Assembly: GCA_027490415.1 (NCBI GenBank)
Contig: JAIXYD010000195.1
Span: 1-6,384 of the forward strand
Reading direction: 5' to 3'
DNA from: Streptomycetaceae bacterium
GTDB lineage: Bacteria > Actinomycetota > Actinomycetes > Nanopelagicales > Nanopelagicaceae
Length of the DNA: 6,384 nucleotides
The translations under genes and the position numbers were made by a program. Below are positions 1-6,384 of this stretch, in pieces (position 1 is the first letter of the stretch; each line of letters opens with the position of its first letter). The notes beneath the pieces were generated by a model. It did no database searches, was not told where the DNA came from, and saw nothing but the letters and a program-made list of their open reading frames with translations.

Positions 1-384
1 AAGCAGCATCACCCATCCCGTTCAGGGCGTTCAAAGGGTGGAACAGCTGTGGCATTTGGTGACTTCGGTATCCAAGCTCTAGAGCCTGCATACGTTACTA
101 ACCGTCAGATTGAGGCAGCGCGTATTGCGATGACTCGTTATATCAAGCGTGGTGGAAAGGTATGGATCAACATTTATCCAGACCGTCCAATCACAAAGAA
201 GCCTGCTGAAACTCGTATGGGTTCCGGTAAGGGTTCACCAGAGTGGTGGATTGCAAACGTAAAGCCAGGTCGCGTGATGTTTGAAATTTCAGGCGTTACA
301 GAAGCGATTGCAACAGAGGCGATGCGTCTTGCTATCCACAAACTCCCAATGAAGTGCCGCGTAGTAAAGCGTGAGGAGGCATAA
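1..384 (+). CDS. rplP: 50S ribosomal protein L16 (5' partial)
   Basis: L16 is a large-subunit protein that binds 23S rRNA near the A-site tRNA and the peptidyl transferase centre. The frame is open from base 1 (K-Q-H-H-P-S-R-S-G...) and ends at TAA 382-384. 127 residues are present. From family memory the full protein is about 137 residues, so roughly the first 10 lie upstream of the window. The GTG at 49 is an internal valine codon and not the start, because the sequence before it is clearly L16. Diagnostic runs are [25 protein letters not shown] and [12 protein letters not shown], all typical of actinobacterial L16. The last codons (GAG GAG GCA TAA) also form the Shine-Dalgarno of rpmC, which begins 2 bases after the stop. 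By normal gene order rpsC should lie just upstream. Confidence 0.98.
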   Translation, partial: KQHHPSRSGRSKGGTAVAFGDFGIQALEPAYVTNRQIEAARIAMTRYIKRGGKVWINIYPDRPITKKPAETRMGSGKGSPEWWIANVKPGRVMFEISGVTEAIATEAMRLAIHKLPMKCRVVKREEA

Positions 385-386
385 AC

Positions 387-599
387 ATGGCGATCACAAC
401 AGAAGAACTCCGCCAGTTGTCAGCTGATGAGCTACAAGCGAAGTTGCGTGAGGGTAAAGAAGAACTCTTTAACCTTCGTTTCCAAGCAGCTACAGGACAA
501 CTCGAAAGCCATGGCCGCCTTGGTGCAGTCCGTAAAGAGATTGCACGCATTTACACAATTATTCGTGAACGTGAACTAGGAATTGGAGGCGCTGCATAA
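387..599 (+). CDS. rpmC: 50S ribosomal protein L29
   Basis: L29 is a small helical protein of the 50S subunit that sits next to the polypeptide exit tunnel and forms part of the docking surface for nascent-chain factors. The 70-residue length is normal. The N-terminal helix ([17 protein letters not shown]), the central [15 protein letters not shown] and the C-terminal [15 protein letters not shown] are the family pattern of two antiparallel helices. The start is set by a strong GAGGAGG at 373-379, 7 bases before the ATG, inside the end of rplP. The stop TAA shares its last A with the ATG of rpsQ, and the rpmC C-terminus (G-I-G-G-A-A) carries the GGAGG that serves rpsQ. Confidence 0.98.
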   Translation: MAITTEELRQLSADELQAKLREGKEELFNLRFQAATGQLESHGRLGAVRKEIARIYTIIRERELGIGGAA

Positions 600-868
600 T
601 GGCTGACAAGACTGAAGATCGTAGTTCTCGCAAGACCCGTGAAGGCGTTGTCGTAAGCGACAAGATGGATAAGACCATCACTGTTGAAGTTTCAGATCGT
701 GTTTCACACGGTTTGTACTCAAAGGTTATGAGCCAGTCAACAAAGTTGAAGGCGCATGATGAGAAGAATGAAGCTGGTACCGGTGACCGCGTTTTGATCA
801 TGGAGACACGTCCGTTGTCTGCAACAAAGCGCTGGCGTCTAGTCCAGATCATCGAGAAGGCTAAGTAA
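599..868 (+). CDS. rpsQ: 30S ribosomal protein S17
   Basis: S17 is an early-assembling 30S protein that binds the 5' domain of 16S rRNA. The 89-residue protein has an OB-fold-type body beginning at [15 protein letters not shown] and the family signature [13 protein letters not shown] at residues 62-74, followed by the usual basic tail. The first 12 or so residues ([12 protein letters not shown]) are a short charged extension, common in actinobacterial S17. The ATG overlaps the rpmC stop by one base (TAATG), and GGAGG at 585-589 lies 9 bases upstream, so translation is probably coupled to rpmC. A 19-base spacer separates it from rplN. Confidence 0.98.
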   Translation: MADKTEDRSSRKTREGVVVSDKMDKTITVEVSDRVSHGLYSKVMSQSTKLKAHDEKNEAGTGDRVLIMETRPLSATKRWRLVQIIEKAK

Positions 869-874
869 GGGACG

Positions 875-880
875 GGTGGA
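875..880 (+). promoter_or_regulatory. ribosome binding site of rplN
   Basis: GGTGGA lies 7 bases upstream of the rplN ATG at 888, followed by an A-rich run (ATAAAAA) right up to the start. Unlike most sites in this window it lies wholly outside the preceding gene, so rplN looks able to recruit ribosomes on its own. The 19-base spacer 869-887 shows no inverted repeat. Confidence 0.7.
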
Positions 881-887
881 ATAAAAA

Positions 888-1256
888 ATGATTCAACAAG
901 AATCGCGCCTACGCGTCGCGGATAACACAGGAGCTAAGGAGCTTCTCTGTATTCGTGTTCTCGGTGGCTCCAAACGTCGCTATGCCGGTATCGGAGACAT
1001 CATCGTATGTTCAGTTAAGGATGCAATTCCTGGCGGAACAGTTAAGAAGGGTGAAGTCGTTAAGGCTGTCATCGTTCGTACAGTTAAAGAACGTCGTCGT
1101 CCAGACGGTTCATATATTCGTTTTGATGAGAACGCAGCAGTCATCCTTAAAGCAGATGGCGAACCACGCGGAACTCGTATCTTCGGACCAGTTGCTCGCG
1201 AACTTCGCGACAAGAAGTTCATGAAGATTATTTCTCTTGCTCCGGAGGTGCTCTAA
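888..1256 (+). CDS. rplN: 50S ribosomal protein L14
   Basis: L14 binds 23S rRNA at the subunit interface, contacts 16S rRNA in bridges, and is the docking site of the silencing factor RsfS where that factor exists. The 122-residue length is exactly typical. The N-terminus [17 protein letters not shown] is almost invariant in bacteria. The signature region [19 protein letters not shown] followed by [11 protein letters not shown] is complete, and the C-terminus [12 protein letters not shown] is standard. The start is the only reasonable one, since translation begins at the conserved Met. The last coding bases contain GGAGGTG (1244-1250), the ribosome binding site of rplX, and the TAA shares one base with the rplX ATG. 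Confidence 0.99.
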   Translation: MIQQESRLRVADNTGAKELLCIRVLGGSKRRYAGIGDIIVCSVKDAIPGGTVKKGEVVKAVIVRTVKERRRPDGSYIRFDENAAVILKADGEPRGTRIFGPVARELRDKKFMKIISLAPEVL

Positions 1257-1567
1257 TGCCGAAGATTAAAAAAGATGACACTGTCTTGGTTATCGCCGGA
1301 AAAGAAAAGGGCGTAACAGGCAAGGTTCTCCACGTTGATGGCTCACGTGTCACAGTCGAAGGTGTTAACCGCGTAAAGCGTCACACCCGCGAACAAACCG
1401 GTGACAAGGGCGTCAAGGTCGGCGGAATCATCACTGTCGAAGCCTCACTCCACATTTCAAATGTCATGCTCGTTGATGGCGAAGGCCAGGCAACTCGTGT
1501 TGGATCACGAGTTGGAGACGATGGGCGCAACGTTCGAATCTCACGTCGCACAGGAAAGGACATCTAA
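1256..1567 (+). CDS. rplX: 50S ribosomal protein L24
   Basis: L24 starts 50S assembly by binding the 5' domain of 23S rRNA, and in the mature ribosome lies near the tunnel exit. The 103-residue protein opens with a KOW motif at about residues 6-33 ([19 protein letters not shown]). It continues with the family segments [30 protein letters not shown] and a basic C-terminus ([12 protein letters not shown]). It overlaps both neighbours by a single base: its ATG shares an A with the rplN stop, and its TAA shares an A with the rplE ATG. GGAGGTG at 1244-1250 sits 5 bases before the start, and its own 3' end supplies AAAGGA (1555-1560) for rplE. Confidence 0.98.
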   Translation: MPKIKKDDTVLVIAGKEKGVTGKVLHVDGSRVTVEGVNRVKRHTREQTGDKGVKVGGIITVEASLHISNVMLVDGEGQATRVGSRVGDDGRNVRISRRTGKDI

Positions 1568-2124
1568 TGACAACAGCTACAGATGTTCGTCTCAAGGCTC
1601 GCTACAAGAGCGAGATTAAAGATGCACTTACCAAGGAATTCGGATTTACCAATCCAATGCAGATTCCAACCCTTGTAAAGGTTGTAGTCAACATGGGTGT
1701 TGGTGAAGCAGCTCGTGATTCAAAGTTGATTGAAGGCGCAATCCGCGACCTCGCAACAATCACAGGCCAGAAGCCACAGGTAACCAAGTCACGCAAATCA
1801 ATCGCGCAGTTCAAATTGCGTGAAGGTATGCCAATTGGTGCACACGTCACTCTTCGTGGAGATCGTATGTGGGAGTTCGCAGATCGCTTGCTCTCAATCT
1901 CTCTTCCACGTATCCGCGACTTCCGTGGTCTCTCACCTAAGCAATTCGATGGAAAGGGCAACTACACCTTCGGTCTTACCGAGCAGGTTGTATTCCCAGA
2001 GATCGAACAAGACAAGGTAGATCGTCCACGCGGTATGGATATTACTTTTGTAACCACAGCTAAGAACGATGACGAAGGTCGCGCACTACTTAAAGCGCTC
2101 GGCTTTCCTTTCAAGGAGGCATAA
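1567..2124 (+). CDS. rplE: 50S ribosomal protein L5
   Basis: L5 binds 5S rRNA and carries it, with L18, into the central protuberance of the 50S subunit. It also contacts the P-site tRNA and the head of the 30S. The 185-residue length is normal. Visible family segments are [10 protein letters not shown] (39-48), [20 protein letters not shown] (67-86) and, further on, [20 protein letters not shown] and [15 protein letters not shown]. The ATG shares one base with the rplX stop and has AAAGGA 6 bases upstream. In E. coli the S8 repressor acts on the spc mRNA near the start of this gene; the one-base overlap here leaves no spacer for such a structure at this junction, although a site inside coding sequence cannot be excluded. 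Confidence 0.99.
   Translation: MTTATDVRLKARYKSEIKDALTKEFGFTNPMQIPTLVKVVVNMGVGEAARDSKLIEGAIRDLATITGQKPQVTKSRKSIAQFKLREGMPIGAHVTLRGDRMWEFADRLLSISLPRIRDFRGLSPKQFDGKGNYTFGLTEQVVFPEIEQDKVDRPRGMDITFVTTAKNDDEGRALLKALGFPFKEA
2113..2119 (+). promoter_or_regulatory. near-consensus Shine-Dalgarno of rpsZ
   Basis: AAGGAGG lies 7 bases before the ATG at 2127 and is encoded by the last codons of rplE (K-E-A-stop). The same AGGAGGCATAA string occurs at the rplP/rpmC junction (374-384), so two separate proteins in this operon end in E-A with an identical DNA arrangement of binding site and stop. Confidence 0.8.
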
Positions 2125-2126
2125 GA

Positions 2127-2312
2127 ATGGCTAAAACATCACTCAAGGTTAAAGCTGCTCGCAAGCCAAAGTTCAAGGTTCGCGGTTACACACGATGCCA
2201 GCGTTGTGGTCGCCCACACTCTGTCTATCAAAAATTCGGAATTTGCCGCATCTGCTTCCGCGAGATGGCACACCGCGGTGAACTTCCAGGTATCACGAAA
2301 GCTTCTTGGTAA
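2127..2312 (+). CDS. rpsZ: 30S ribosomal protein S14, zinc-binding (C+) type
   Basis: S14 is a late-assembling protein of the 30S head. This is the short 61-residue form with a zinc ribbon: Cys24 and Cys27 (RCQRCG) and Cys40 and Cys43 (ICRICF), all present. The C-terminus [17 protein letters not shown] is the family end. The longer cysteine-free S14 paralogue, which many actinobacteria keep under zinc control, is not in this window. So the ribosome made here is inferred to need zinc for this protein unless a paralogue exists elsewhere. The start is fixed by AAGGAGG at 2113-2119, 7 bases upstream, within the end of rplE. It is followed by the longest spacer in the window. The name rpsN is also used for this gene. 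Confidence 0.98.
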   Translation: MAKTSLKVKAARKPKFKVRGYTRCQRCGRPHSVYQKFGICRICFREMAHRGELPGITKASW

Positions 2313-2324
2313 TAACTACAACGA

Positions 2325-2357
2325 AACAGGTCTTCACAGAGCGTGAAGAAACCGGTT
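2325..2357 (+). promoter_or_regulatory. hairpin in the rpsZ-rpsH spacer (candidate mRNA control or processing element)
   Basis: The spacer 2313-2379 holds a perfect 7-base inverted repeat, TCTTCAC (2331-2337) and GTGAAGA (2343-2349), around the loop AGAGC. Below it the stem continues past a two-A bulge (2350-2351) with GG 2329-2330 to CC 2352-2353, an A/G mismatch (2328 with 2354), then AAC 2325-2327 to GTT 2355-2357. That gives about 12 base pairs, ending 22 bases before the first rpsH ATG. There is no U-run after it, so it does not look like an intrinsic terminator. An S8 autoregulatory site or an RNase processing site is possible but unproven; I could not match the S8 core seen in 16S rRNA. 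Confidence 0.6.
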
Positions 2358-2363
2358 CGAGAA

Positions 2364-2377
2364 AGGCCACAGGCCAC
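2364..2377 (+). repeat. tandem 7-base repeat AGGCCAC x2 just upstream of rpsH
   Basis: AGGCCAC occurs twice back to back, ending two bases before the ATG at 2380. Because GGCC is its own reverse complement, the pair can also form a small 4-pair GC stem (2365-2368 with 2372-2375, loop ACA). The only purine-rich stretches available as ribosome binding site for rpsH, GAAAGG (2361-2366) and AGG (2371-2373), lie within or beside this repeat, so folding could limit initiation. The effect is inferred; the repeat itself is plain to see. Confidence 0.6.
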
Positions 2378-2379
2378 GT

Positions 2380-2784
2380 ATGACAATGACAGATCCGATC
2401 GCAGACATGTTGTCTCGTCTGCGCAACGCGAACTCTGCCTACCATGACTCGGTTTCAATGCCGTCTTCATCGGTCAAGGTTCGTATTGCAGAAATCCTCC
2501 AGAAGGAGGGTTACATCGCAGGTTTCAAGGTAGAAGCAAATGCAAATGGCGTTGGTAAGACACTTGTTCTTGATCTCAAGTTCGGTGCTAACCGCGAGCG
2601 TTCAATTGCAGGACTTCGCCGTGTAAGCAAGCCAGGACTTCGCGTTTACGCAAAGTCAACAGCGCTACCAAAGGTTCTCGGCGGACTTGGCGTTGCAATC
2701 ATTTCAACTTCTTCTGGATTGCTTACTGATAAGCAAGCCAACAAACAGGGTGTAGGCGGAGAAGTTCTCGCCTACGTATGGTGA
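2380..2784 (+). CDS. rpsH: 30S ribosomal protein S8
   Basis: S8 is a primary 16S rRNA binder (helix 21 region) that organises the 30S platform; in E. coli it is also the translational repressor of the spc operon. The 134-residue protein starts [21 protein letters not shown] and carries the C-terminal signature [12 protein letters not shown] at residues 109-120, ending GGEVLAYVW. Two in-frame ATGs are available, at 2380 and 2386. I chose 2380 because actinobacterial S8 proteins generally begin MTMTDP, but 2386 (132 residues) is possible. The ribosome binding site is weak compared with the rest of the operon and lies in a short repeat and beneath a hairpin. It ends in TGA, unlike the TAA used by nearly all neighbours. 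Confidence 0.97.
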   Translation: MTMTDPIADMLSRLRNANSAYHDSVSMPSSSVKVRIAEILQKEGYIAGFKVEANANGVGKTLVLDLKFGANRERSIAGLRRVSKPGLRVYAKSTALPKVLGGLGVAIISTSSGLLTDKQANKQGVGGEVLAYVW

Positions 2785-2786
2785 TC
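2780..2786 (+). promoter_or_regulatory. ribosome binding site of rplF overlapping the rpsH stop
   Basis: GGTGATC matches the downstream half of the extended Shine-Dalgarno (AGGAGGTGATC, complementary to the 16S 3' tail) and lies 4 bases before the ATG at 2791. The TGA stop of rpsH (2782-2784) is embedded in it. No GGAGG core is found nearer than GGCGGAGAAG, about 25 bases upstream. This may explain why rpsH uses TGA, the same three bases serving as stop and as part of the binding site. Confidence 0.55.
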
Positions 2787-2790
2787 GAAT

Positions 2791-3330
2791 ATGTCACGTA
2801 TCGGTCGCATGCCAATTGCCGTTCCAAGCGGCGTTGAAGTTTCAGTTGCAGGACAGGTAGTAACTGTTAAGGGTCCAAAGGGATCACTCACAATTACCGT
2901 CCCATCACCTATTCAGGTTTCACAAGCAGATGGTGTTATCACTGTTGCTCGTCCAAATGAAGAGCGCGTTACACGTTCACTTCACGGCCTTTCACGCACA
3001 TTGGTTGCCAACATGGTGACCGGAGTGACAGAGGGATACACACTCACCATCGACATCGTCGGTGTTGGTTACCGTGTAGCTGAAAAGGGTAAGGATCTTG
3101 AATTCTTGCTCGGATACAGCCACCCAGTTCCATTCTTGGCTCCAGAAGGAATTACCTACAAGGTTGAATCACCAACCAAGTTGCACATCAGCGGAATCGA
3201 TAAGCAACTCGTCGGTGAAGTTGCAGCGAAGATTAAGAAGCTTCGCAAAGCAGATCCTTACAAGGGTAAGGGACTTCGTTTGGCTGGCGAGAAGGTTCGT
3301 CGTAAGGCTGGAAAGGCTGGTAAGAAGTAA
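2791..3330 (+). CDS. rplF: 50S ribosomal protein L6
   Basis: L6 binds 23S rRNA helix 97 beside the sarcin-ricin loop, near where translation GTPases dock. The 179-residue protein has the usual two homologous domains. The N-terminal one begins [17 protein letters not shown] with [14 protein letters not shown], and the C-terminal one runs from about residue 80 and includes [20 protein letters not shown]. The signature PYKGKGLR is at residues 156-163 and is followed by the family tail [11 protein letters not shown]. The start follows the rpsH stop by 6 bases. The TAA shares one base with the rplR ATG. The lysine-rich end leaves only GAAAGG (3311-3316) as a distant binding site for rplR. Confidence 0.99.
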   Translation: MSRIGRMPIAVPSGVEVSVAGQVVTVKGPKGSLTITVPSPIQVSQADGVITVARPNEERVTRSLHGLSRTLVANMVTGVTEGYTLTIDIVGVGYRVAEKGKDLEFLLGYSHPVPFLAPEGITYKVESPTKLHISGIDKQLVGEVAAKIKKLRKADPYKGKGLRLAGEKVRRKAGKAGKK

Positions 3331-3707
3331 TGGCAATCGGTGTAAAAGTCCGCAAGGGGTCAGCAACTAATGCTCGCGCCCGTCGTCACTTCCGTGTACG
3401 CAAGAAGGTTCAAGGAACCGCTGCGCGTCCACGTCTAGTCGTCTCACGCTCTACACGTCACCTGTTCGTACAGGTTGTCGATGATCTTCAGGGCATCACA
3501 CTTGCATCAGCATCAACAATGGAAGCTGATCTTCGCAAAGATAACGGCGATAAGACTGCAAAGTCGAAAGCTGTTGGCGCACTTATTGCCTCACGTGCAA
3601 AGGCTGCCGGCGTAACAACCGTCGTCTTTGACCGCGCAGGAAACAAGTATCACGGTCGCATCGCAGCTCTTGCAGATAGCGCACGAGAGAACGGATTGGA
3701 GTTCTAA
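3330..3707 (+). CDS. rplR: 50S ribosomal protein L18
   Basis: L18 binds 5S rRNA and, with L5, anchors it in the central protuberance. The 125-residue protein has the basic, flexible N-terminus ([19 protein letters not shown]) followed by the conserved fold: [20 protein letters not shown] at about 33-52, then a helix with [36 protein letters not shown] and the end ARENGLEF. The ATG overlaps the rplF stop by one base and no good Shine-Dalgarno is near, so initiation probably depends on ribosomes finishing rplF. Its 3' end contains GGAG (3698-3701), used by rpsE, whose ATG begins one base after the stop. Confidence 0.98.
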   Translation: MAIGVKVRKGSATNARARRHFRVRKKVQGTAARPRLVVSRSTRHLFVQVVDDLQGITLASASTMEADLRKDNGDKTAKSKAVGALIASRAKAAGVTTVVFDRAGNKYHGRIAALADSARENGLEF

Positions 3708-3708
3708 C

Positions 3709-4323
3709 ATGGCCCAAAATCCAACAAGCGATGCAGCTACAACTGCAGCACCTACAAATAAGGGACGCGGAGAACGTCGCGAGCGTCGCGATGATCGCGA
3801 AAAGGACAAGTCTCCATTCATGGAGCGCGTTGTCTTTATCAACCGTGTATCTAAAGTTGTTAAGGGTGGACGTCGTTTCTCATTCACCGCACTCGTAGTT
3901 GTCGGCGACGGCAACGGTCAGGTCGGAATTGGTTACGGAAAGTCCAAGGAAGTTCCACAAGCGATTGCAAAGGCTGTTGAAGAAGCAAAGAAGTCATTCT
4001 TCACAGTTCCACGCGTTCAGGGAACAATTCCTCACCCAGTACAGGGCGAGACAGCAGCAGGCGTAATTCTTCTACGTCCGGCTTCACCTGGTACCGGAGT
4101 TATTGCCGGTGGTCCAGTTCGTGCCGTACTTGAGTGCGCAGGAATCAGCGATGTACTTACAAAGTCTCTCGGATCAAATAACGCAATCAACATGGTTCAC
4201 GCCACTGTTGCAGCGCTAAAGATGCTTGAGTCTCCAACAGCTATTGCAGCTCGACGTGGACTTCCACTCGAAGATGTAGCACCTGCTGCAATCATCCGAG
4301 CCTCACAGACAGTTGGTGCCTAA
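3709..4323 (+). CDS. rpsE: 30S ribosomal protein S5
   Basis: S5 lies on the solvent side of the 30S near the mRNA entry channel and affects decoding accuracy and mRNA unwinding. The start is the ATG at 3709 (204 residues), with GGAG at 3698-3701, 7 bases upstream. The frame stays open upstream to a TTG at 3628, but those 27 residues lie inside rplR, have no S5 likeness and are not part of the gene. Residues 1-35 are a low-complexity extension, Ala/Thr-rich then highly charged ([16 protein letters not shown]), usual in actinobacterial S5. The double-stranded-RNA-binding-like domain spans about 36-102 ([20 protein letters not shown]) and the C-terminal domain about 110-190 ([27 protein letters not shown]). 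The TAA shares one base with rpmD. Confidence 0.98.
   Translation: MAQNPTSDAATTAAPTNKGRGERRERRDDREKDKSPFMERVVFINRVSKVVKGGRRFSFTALVVVGDGNGQVGIGYGKSKEVPQAIAKAVEEAKKSFFTVPRVQGTIPHPVQGETAAGVILLRPASPGTGVIAGGPVRAVLECAGISDVLTKSLGSNNAINMVHATVAALKMLESPTAIAARRGLPLEDVAPAAIIRASQTVGA
3777..3800 (+). repeat. TCGCGA three times at 9-base period inside rpsE
   Basis: The palindrome TCGCGA occurs at 3777-3782, 3786-3791 and 3795-3800, exactly three codons apart, in the stretch coding R-R-E-R-R-D-D-R-E of the S5 N-terminal extension. It looks like a short in-frame microrepeat, perhaps grown by slippage, which adds charge without changing the frame. No regulatory meaning is claimed. Confidence 0.7.
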
Positions 4324-4505
4324 TGCCACGTTTAAAGATCACACAGATCAAATCAACAGTTGGCAATAAGCCTGAGATCCGCGACAGCGTTCGCTCACTT
4401 GGCCTCAAGCGCATCAACGATGTTGTTGTTAAGGAAGACCGTCCAGAAATTCGTGGCATGGCATACGCCGCTCGCCACTTGATCAAGATCGAGGAGGTTG
4501 AATAG
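4323..4505 (+). CDS. rpmD: 50S ribosomal protein L30
   Basis: L30 is a small peripheral protein of the 50S subunit. The 60-residue length is normal. The N-terminus [20 protein letters not shown] and the helix-forming [21 protein letters not shown] followed by [18 protein letters not shown] match the bacterial family closely. The ATG shares one base with the rpsE stop. Only GGTG (4315-4318) is near, a weak binding site, so coupling to rpsE is likely. It is the only gene here ending in TAG. Its final codons (E-E-V-E) contain GAGGAGG at 4491-4497, the Shine-Dalgarno of rplO. Confidence 0.97.
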   Translation: MPRLKITQIKSTVGNKPEIRDSVRSLGLKRINDVVVKEDRPEIRGMAYAARHLIKIEEVE

Positions 4506-4507
4506 AG

Positions 4508-4948
4508 ATGACACTAAAACTTCATCATCTTCGACCAGCACCAGGTGCTAAGAAAGCCAAGACTCGTAAGGGTCGCGGTGAGGCATCAAAGGGAAAGACT
4601 GCCGGTCGCGGTGGCAAGGGAACACGTGCTCGTAACACAGTGCGTCCAGGTTTCGAAGGTGGTCAGCTACCTCTCGTAATGCGTTTGCCAAAGCTTCGTG
4701 GTTTTAAAAACCCAGCACGTGTTGAGTATCAGGTAGTTAATGTCTCAACAATTAACGCTCTTTATCCAAAGGGTGGCGATGTGACAGTTGCATCCCTTAT
4801 TGCTGCCGGAGCGGTGCGCGATAGCCTTCCTGTAAAGGTTCTTGGCAACGGAGATATCTCTGTCAAGGTAACCGTTACAGCACATGCATTCTCATCATCA
4901 GCGATTGACAAGATCACCGCTGCTGGTGGATCGACTGCAACACTGTAA
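4508..4948 (+). CDS. rplO: 50S ribosomal protein L15
   Basis: L15 is a mid-to-late 50S assembly protein whose long basic N-terminal arm threads into 23S rRNA. Residues 1-66 form this arm: [42 protein letters not shown] and MRLPKLRGF. The globular C-terminal part follows, with [10 protein letters not shown], a predicted strand-rich section and [16 protein letters not shown] near the end. The 146-residue length is normal. GAGGAGG at 4491-4497 lies 10 bases before the ATG. The gene closes the ribosomal protein run; a 49-base spacer with a hairpin follows before secY. Confidence 0.98.
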   Translation: MTLKLHHLRPAPGAKKAKTRKGRGEASKGKTAGRGGKGTRARNTVRPGFEGGQLPLVMRLPKLRGFKNPARVEYQVVNVSTINALYPKGGDVTVASLIAAGAVRDSLPVKVLGNGDISVKVTVTAHAFSSSAIDKITAAGGSTATL

Positions 4949-4958
4949 GAAGTAATTC

Positions 4959-4980
4959 CGAAATTAAGACGCTTGATTCG
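4959..4980 (+). promoter_or_regulatory. hairpin in the rplO-secY spacer
   Basis: CGAAATTAAG (4959-4968) and CTTGATTCG (4972-4980) can pair as nine base pairs, one of them G-U, with a single bulged A (4963) and a three-base ACG loop. The stem is AT-rich, followed by ATA and the secY binding site rather than a U-run, so it is not a normal terminator. It ends 3 bases before the secY Shine-Dalgarno and 17 bases before the ATG. It could set the level of SecY relative to ribosomal proteins or mark an RNA processing point; that role is inference. Confidence 0.5.
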
Positions 4981-4983
4981 ATA

Positions 4984-4990
4984 GAGGGAG
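4984..4990 (+). promoter_or_regulatory. Shine-Dalgarno of secY (decides the start)
   Basis: GAGGGAG lies 7 bases before the ATG at 4998. An in-frame TTG at 4995 directly precedes that ATG and would add one residue; ATG with this spacing is the better choice. Confidence 0.75.
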
Positions 4991-4997
4991 AAGATTG

Positions 4998-6384
<1,387 letters not shown>

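Noticed and set aside
49..51. GTG as a start codon for rplP
   Set aside because: The frame is open upstream to base 1 and encodes recognisable L16 residues (KQHHPSRSG), so the gene is cut by the window edge and GTG is an internal valine.
1602..1961. 119-codon open frame on the minus strand opposite rplE
   Set aside because: It is fully antisense to a strongly conserved gene, has no recognisable motif or binding site, and its Arg/Pro/Ser-rich composition is what the reverse strand of this coding sequence would give.
2305..2330. Promoter with TAACTA-like -10 in the rpsZ-rpsH spacer
   Set aside because: The nearest TTG-like -35 is far too close to it for normal spacing, so I could not support a promoter.
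2325..2357. Intrinsic terminator between rpsZ and rpsH
   Set aside because: The hairpin has no following U-run, and rpsH onward shows no clear promoter of its own, so read-through is expected.
2350..2357. AACCGGTT palindrome as a repressor operator
   Set aside because: An 8-base palindrome alone is weak evidence, it is already explained as the lower part of the hairpin, and there is no promoter beside it.
3628..3708. Upstream TTG start that would add 27 residues to S5
   Set aside because: The extension lies wholly within the end of rplR, has no S5 likeness, and the ATG at 3709 has a well-placed GGAG and gives the normal family length.
3591..3914. 107-codon open frame on the minus strand across rplR/rpsE
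   Set aside because: It spans the ends of two conserved genes in antisense and resembles no family; treated as a shadow.
4949..4997. Promoter for secY in the rplO-secY spacer
   Set aside because: The spacer is AT-rich but no -35/-10 pair with normal spacing stands out; the hairpin and Shine-Dalgarno account for most of it.

Overview
The window is a stretch of core chromosome: the end of the S10 ribosomal protein cluster, the whole spc cluster, and the start of adk. Gene order on the + strand is rplP (5' end cut off), rpmC, rpsQ, rplN, rplX, rplE, rpsZ (zinc-type rpsN), rpsH, rplF, rplR, rpsE, rpmD, rplO, secY, adk (3' end cut off). Every gene runs in the same direction and no frame is broken. 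No mobile element, CRISPR array, tRNA, rRNA or transcription terminator is visible.

The proteins point to Actinobacteria. Examples are the L16 runs '[12 protein letters not shown]' and '[17 protein letters not shown]', the S8 N-terminus '[11 protein letters not shown]', the S5 charged N-terminal extension, the zinc-type S14, and SecY segments such as 'RRIPVQYAKRMVG' and 'TASIIVQLLTVVIPRFE'. Base composition is moderate (about half GC in lines I counted by eye), much lower than in Streptomyces or Mycobacterium. This fits a small-genome aquatic actinobacterium, for example a freshwater acI/Nanopelagicales or a low-GC Microbacteriaceae-like lineage. The lineage is an inference; no search was run.

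The layout is very compact. Six of the 14 gene junctions share one base as TAATG, five have gaps of 1-6 bases, and one has 19. Only two junctions have real spacers: rpsZ-rpsH (67 bases) and rplO-secY (49 bases from the ATG). Both spacers contain a clear inverted repeat able to fold in mRNA just upstream of the next start codon, and neither has a terminator U-run. They are the best candidates for post-transcriptional control or RNA processing here.

Functionally, the ribosomal proteins supply both subunits in matched amounts: L16, L29, L14, L24, L5, L6, L18, L30 and L15 for the 50S, and S17, S14, S8 and S5 for the 30S. SecY is the membrane channel that receives proteins made by those ribosomes. 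Adk balances adenine nucleotides. I found no undescribed system. The points worth a second look are the two spacer hairpins, an Ala in place of the usual Pro in the SecY C5 loop (GIRAG), and a pair of extracytoplasmic cysteines in SecY.
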